A stretch of DNA of 8,322 nt from an uncultured Lachnospiraceae bacterium (lineage in GTDB: Bacteria; Bacillota; Clostridia; Lachnospirales; Lachnospiraceae): contig CAMNBW010000055.1 in NCBI GenBank assembly GCA_946533525.1, forward strand, positions 1 to 8,322, written 5' to 3'. The notes below the pieces were generated by a model. That model made no database searches and was not told the DNA's origin. It saw only the letters and a program-made list of their open reading frames with translations. A program made the position numbers and the translations under genes. Positions 6,342-8,322 of the stretch are shown here, piece by piece. Every line of letters begins with the position of its first letter. The stretch's first letter is position 1.

Positions 6342-6357
6342 TGAAATAGCGCTGAAA
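6329..6357 (-). promoter_or_regulatory. Sigma-A type promoter for the small protein/diguanylate cyclase unit
   Basis: Read on the minus strand: TTTCAG (complement of 6352-6357), 17 bases, TATAAT (complement of 6329-6334). The -10 is a consensus match and the -35 is weak, which is compatible with regulated use. Transcription would start near 6322, about 19 bases before the ATG at 6303. Confidence 0.6.
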
Positions 6358-6366
6358 AATTTAATG

Positions 6367-6395
6367 TTGTTATTTTTGTTGATAAGACGTATATT
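6367..6395 (+). promoter_or_regulatory. Sigma-A type promoter for the leader peptide/zinc-ribbon/malic enzyme unit
   Basis: TTGTTA at 6367-6372, 17 bases, TATATT at 6390-6395. The expected transcription start near 6402 gives a leader of about 24 bases before the ATG at 6426. It lies back to back with the minus-strand promoter (about 9 bases between the two -35 boxes), so the two units may be controlled together. Confidence 0.55.
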
Positions 6396-6415
6396 TTTTA
6401 GTACAAAACAAGAAG

Positions 6416-6487
6416 CGGAGCAGTTATGAACTATAAGTCAGATATTACCGGAGATAAAAACCCTTTAATCAAGGAGGGTGTGCGATG
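6416..6487 (+). repeat. Leader repeat, copy B (before zinc-ribbon gene)
   Basis: Second copy of the leader found at 2101-2171. It holds the identical 14-base core TCAGATATTACCGG at 6438-6451, an AAAAA run, TTTAAT and the GGAGGG ribosome site (6473-6478) of the following gene. The match spans the whole distance from one ribosome site (GGAG, 6417-6420) to the next start codon, so it is a complete leader unit and not just a shared Shine-Dalgarno. Confidence 0.75.
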
Positions 6488-6488
6488 A
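6426..6488 (+). CDS. Putative 20-residue leader peptide, start/stop coupled to zinc-ribbon gene
   Basis: ATG 6426 follows GGAG (6417-6420) after 5 bases. The frame encodes MNYKSDITGDKNPLIKEGVR and ends at TGA 6486-6488, which overlaps the ATG (6485) of the zinc-ribbon gene as ATGA. That arrangement is typical of translational coupling. The core KSDITGDK is also encoded in leader copy A with changes only at third codon positions, which hints that the peptide matters. It has no run of regulatory codons such as repeated His or Trp, so a classical amino-acid attenuator is not evident. It may instead only serve to open the downstream ribosome site. Confidence 0.5.
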   Translation: MNYKSDITGDKNPLIKEGVR

Positions 6489-6991
6489 GCGATGAAGTTA
6501 AGATGAAGCCTGCCATATGTACGCAATGCGGAGGAACGCTGGAGGTGGATCCCACAAAGGAGACCGCCGAATGTCCCTATTGCGGGGCGTCCTTTATAGT
6601 GGAAAAGGCAGTAAATAATTATAATGTAAAATATGCCAACATCGGGCACGCCGACAACGTCAACATCGATGTCAGCGGAGTCTTCGATATGATCGGAAAG
6701 CAGATGTCGGAGAGCCGGCAGATGCGGCGGGAGGAAAGGAAAGAGGAGAGGGCGCGCAGGGCTGAGAATGAAAAGCTGTTCTTTAAGCTCTTCTTTAAGG
6801 TTGCGATCGGCTTTTTCGCCCTGACTTTTATCATATTCATAATCATGCACGTCTTCAACCTTTGGGGCGACGACGATGGCAGCAGCACGCAGCCGGGCTA
6901 TGAGCAGACGGAGCAGGCCGGAGAGGCTTGGTCGGATGATGATGAGTTTGTATTTGACAACGAAAGCATATTTAAGGATGAAGACGAGTAA
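6485..6991 (+). CDS. Zinc-ribbon single-pass membrane protein
   Basis: 168 residues. An N-terminal zinc ribbon has Cys12-x2-Cys15 and Cys30-x2-Cys33 (CTQCGG and CPYCGA), which should bind one zinc ion. Then come an Asn-rich, probably beta segment (NNYNVKYANIGHADNVNIDV, about 44-63), a very basic helix (about 78-97), one membrane segment (about 100-122) and an acidic C-terminal tail rich in Asp and Glu. Similar ribbon proteins occur widely in gut Clostridia with no settled function. With basic residues before and acidic residues after the membrane segment, the ribbon is expected in the cytoplasm. ATG 6485 has GGAGGG (6473-6478) 6 bases upstream. The gene lies 42 bases before the malic enzyme gene, probably in one transcript. 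Domain is sure; function is unknown. Confidence 0.88.
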   Translation: MSDEVKMKPAICTQCGGTLEVDPTKETAECPYCGASFIVEKAVNNYNVKYANIGHADNVNIDVSGVFDMIGKQMSESRQMRREERKEERARRAENEKLFFKLFFKVAIGFFALTFIIFIIMHVFNLWGDDDGSSTQPGYEQTEQAGEAWSDDDEFVFDNESIFKDEDE

Positions 6992-7033
6992 AGCGCAAGC
7001 AGAGCCGCATAACCGCGGCAGAAAGGGAGAATA

Positions 7034-8206
7034 ATGGATTACGCAAAGGAATCACTTAAGCTGCACGAGGAATGGAAGGGAAAGCTCGAGGTCATATCCC
7101 GGGTGCCCGTTAAAAACAAGGAGGACCTGTCCCTTGCCTATACACCGGGCGTGGCGCAGCCCTGCCTGGAGATACAGAAGGATATTAACAAATCCTACGA
7201 GCTTACGAGGCGCCATAACTTATGCGCCGTAATTACCGACGGAACCGCAGTTCTGGGCTTAGGAGACATAGGCCCGGAGGCCGGAATGCCGGTAATGGAA
7301 GGAAAATGCGTGCTCTTTAAGGAGTTCGGCAACGTGGACGCCTTCCCTCTTTGTGTAAAGAGCAAGGATGTGGACGAATTCGTAAACGCGGTGGCGCTGA
7401 TCTCCGGCTCCTTCGGAGGCATCAACCTCGAGGATATTTCGGCTCCGAGATGCTTTGAGATAGAGAGGAAGCTCAAGGAGAAGACCGACATACCGATCTT
7501 CCACGACGACCAGCACGGCACGGCGGTAATCACCCTGGCCGGACTTACCAACGCCCTGAAGGTGGTTGGGAAACGCAAGGAAGATGTAAAAATAGTCACC
7601 TCGGGTGCCGGCGCAGCGGCCATCGCCGTAGTAAAGCTCCTGCTCTCCGCAGGCTTTAAGGATATTACCATGTGCGACCGCAAGGGCGCGATCTACGAGG
7701 GCAGAGAGGGGCTCAACTGGATCAAGGAGGAGATGGCAAAGGTCACCAACCTTGAGAAAAAAGCCGGCAGCTTAGCGGATATGCTGATCGGAGCGGATAT
7801 TTTCATCGGCGTTTCGGCGCCGGGCATGGTCACCACGGAAATGGTAAAGACGATGAATAAGGACGCCATAATCTTTGCCTGCGCAAACCCGACTCCCGAG
7901 ATCTTTCCCGAGGACGCAAAGGCAGGCGGGGCGAAGGTCATAGCCACCGGCCGCAGCGACTTCCCGAACCAGATAAATAACGTCCTGGCCTTCCCCGGGA
8001 TCTTCAGGGGCACCTTTGACGTGCGTGCCAGCGATATAAACGAGGAAATGAAGATGGCCGCCGCAAAGGCCCTCGCAGACCTTATCCCGGAGAGCGAGCT
8101 CAGCGCGGACCACATAATCCCCTACGCCTTCGACCCGGCGGTAGGCCCGGCAGTAGCGAAGGCCGTAGCAAAGGCCGCTGTAGATTCCGGGGTCGCGAGG
8201 GTGTAA
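7034..8206 (+). CDS. Malic enzyme, short bacterial form (NAD(P)-dependent, oxaloacetate-decarboxylating type)
   Basis: Converts L-malate to pyruvate and CO2 with reduction of NAD(P), linking the C4 acids to pyruvate. The 390-residue length fits the short prokaryotic malic enzymes without a phosphotransacetylase extension. Visible motifs: YTPGVA 36-41 with catalytic Tyr36; general-base Lys91 in MEGKC; metal ligands in LEDISAPRCFEIE (E133, D134) and FHDDQHGTA (D158, D159); dinucleotide fold SGAGAAAIA 190-198 with D215 ending the next strand (CDRKG); ANPTPEI 284-290; and NNVLAFPGIFRG about 315-326. The acidic D215 favours NAD over NADP, but this is only suggestive. ATG 7034 has GGGAG (7025-7029) 4 bases upstream. 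It is full length, with no frameshift or missing catalytic residue, and is likely driven by the promoter at 6367 through the zinc-ribbon gene. Confidence 0.96.
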   Translation: MDYAKESLKLHEEWKGKLEVISRVPVKNKEDLSLAYTPGVAQPCLEIQKDINKSYELTRRHNLCAVITDGTAVLGLGDIGPEAGMPVMEGKCVLFKEFGNVDAFPLCVKSKDVDEFVNAVALISGSFGGINLEDISAPRCFEIERKLKEKTDIPIFHDDQHGTAVITLAGLTNALKVVGKRKEDVKIVTSGAGAAAIAVVKLLLSAGFKDITMCDRKGAIYEGREGLNWIKEEMAKVTNLEKKAGSLADMLIGADIFIGVSAPGMVTTEMVKTMNKDAIIFACANPTPEIFPEDAKAGGAKVIATGRSDFPNQINNVLAFPGIFRGTFDVRASDINEEMKMAAAKALADLIPESELSADHIIPYAFDPAVGPAVAKAVAKAAVDSGVARV

Positions 8207-8254
8207 AACTCCGGGCAGCGGCAGGCCTGGTGTACTGACACGTTCAAAAAAATA

Positions 8255-8283
8255 TTGAAAATATAGGACTATGAAACTATAAT
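8255..8283 (+). promoter_or_regulatory. Strong promoter reading out of the window
   Basis: TTGAAA at 8255-8260, 17 bases, TATAAT at 8278-8283: near-consensus sigma-A type. The expected start is near 8290. It lies about 50 bases after the malic enzyme stop, so a new transcription unit begins to the right. The rest of 8207-8254 holds no gene and no clear terminator. Confidence 0.7.
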
Positions 8284-8299
8284 AGCACTTATTATCAAT

Positions 8300-8318
8300 A
8301 TAGGTTATAGCAACCTAT
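8300..8318. promoter_or_regulatory. Perfect 7-5-7 inverted repeat just after the outgoing promoter, possible operator or RNA hairpin
   Basis: ATAGGTT-ATAGC-AACCTAT is a perfect inverted repeat with 7-base arms, about 17 bases downstream of the -10 box, so it would fall in the first bases of the transcript. It could be a repressor site or a 5' hairpin; no T-run follows within the window, so it is not an evident terminator. Confidence 0.45.
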
Positions 8319-8322
8319 GTGA

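Noticed and set aside
6379..6407. Alternative promoter TTGATA-N17-TACAAA before the zinc-ribbon unit
   Set aside because: The -10 is weaker than TATATT at 6390-6395, and the transcript would start almost on top of the leader ribosome site.
7004..7019. GC-rich GCCGC/GCGGC hairpin between the zinc-ribbon and malic enzyme genes
   Set aside because: The stem is only 5 bases and is followed by a purine-rich ribosome site and no T-run, so it is not a convincing terminator.
7195..7683. Long minus-strand open frames opposite the malic enzyme gene
   Set aside because: They are Ser/Pro/Ala-rich shadows of a well-supported, fully conserved enzyme gene.
8211..8230. CCGGGC...GCCTGG hairpin after the malic enzyme stop
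   Set aside because: The stem is short with a G-T pair and an 8-base loop, and the sequence after it has no T-run; terminator function is not supported.

Overview
The window looks like chromosome of an anaerobic Bacillota bacterium, most likely a Lachnospiraceae-type Clostridia. The reasons are strong AGGAGG-type ribosome sites, a TTGNNN-N17-TATAAT promoter, a GGDEF protein with the LTGVGNKAAF-style entry common in that group, a zinc-ribbon membrane protein of a gut-Clostridia type, and a short (390-residue) malic enzyme. The genus cannot be told from the sequence. I see no rRNA, tRNA, CRISPR array, insertion sequence or phage gene, and no gap over 300 bases without a gene.

Left part (1-4527, + strand): a four-gene cluster. 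It starts with a zinc metallopeptidase of family M13 (neprilysin/PepO type) cut by the left edge. Its first visible residues, Ser-Gly-Cys, look like the end of a lipoprotein signal peptide, so it is probably a surface-anchored peptidase. An ABC-2 type transporter follows: one ATPase and two related six-helix permeases. All three junctions show 4-base start/stop overlaps if the annotated starts are used, so the genes are almost certainly cotranscribed and translationally coupled. A peptide-linked job (peptide export, or defence against host or competitor peptides) is a reasonable inference but is not shown.

Middle part (4524-6303, - strand): a convergent three-gene unit. It comprises a 60-residue charged helical protein, a membrane-bound diguanylate cyclase (extracytoplasmic sensor, two membrane segments, GGDEF domain without an RxxD inhibitory site), and a 48-residue protein not previously listed as a long reading frame. 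The stop codon of the last gene overlaps the stop codon of the second permease gene, leaving no room for a terminator between the converging operons.

Right part (6342-8322, + strand): a divergent promoter region of about 120 bases separates the diguanylate cyclase unit from a + strand unit that encodes a 20-residue leader peptide, a zinc-ribbon single-pass membrane protein and an NAD(P)-dependent malic enzyme. A strong promoter followed by a perfect 7-base inverted repeat lies after the malic enzyme and reads out of the window.

The most unusual observation is a leader of about 70 bases present twice: right after the peptidase gene, just before the ABC domain of the ATPase, and again before the zinc-ribbon gene. 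In the second copy it encodes a short peptide whose stop codon overlaps the next start. In the first copy the same peptide core (KSDITGDK) is kept with only third-position changes but is broken by two single-base insertions. The first copy also ends in a good ribosome site followed by ATA where the second copy has ATG, which makes the true start of the ATPase uncertain.
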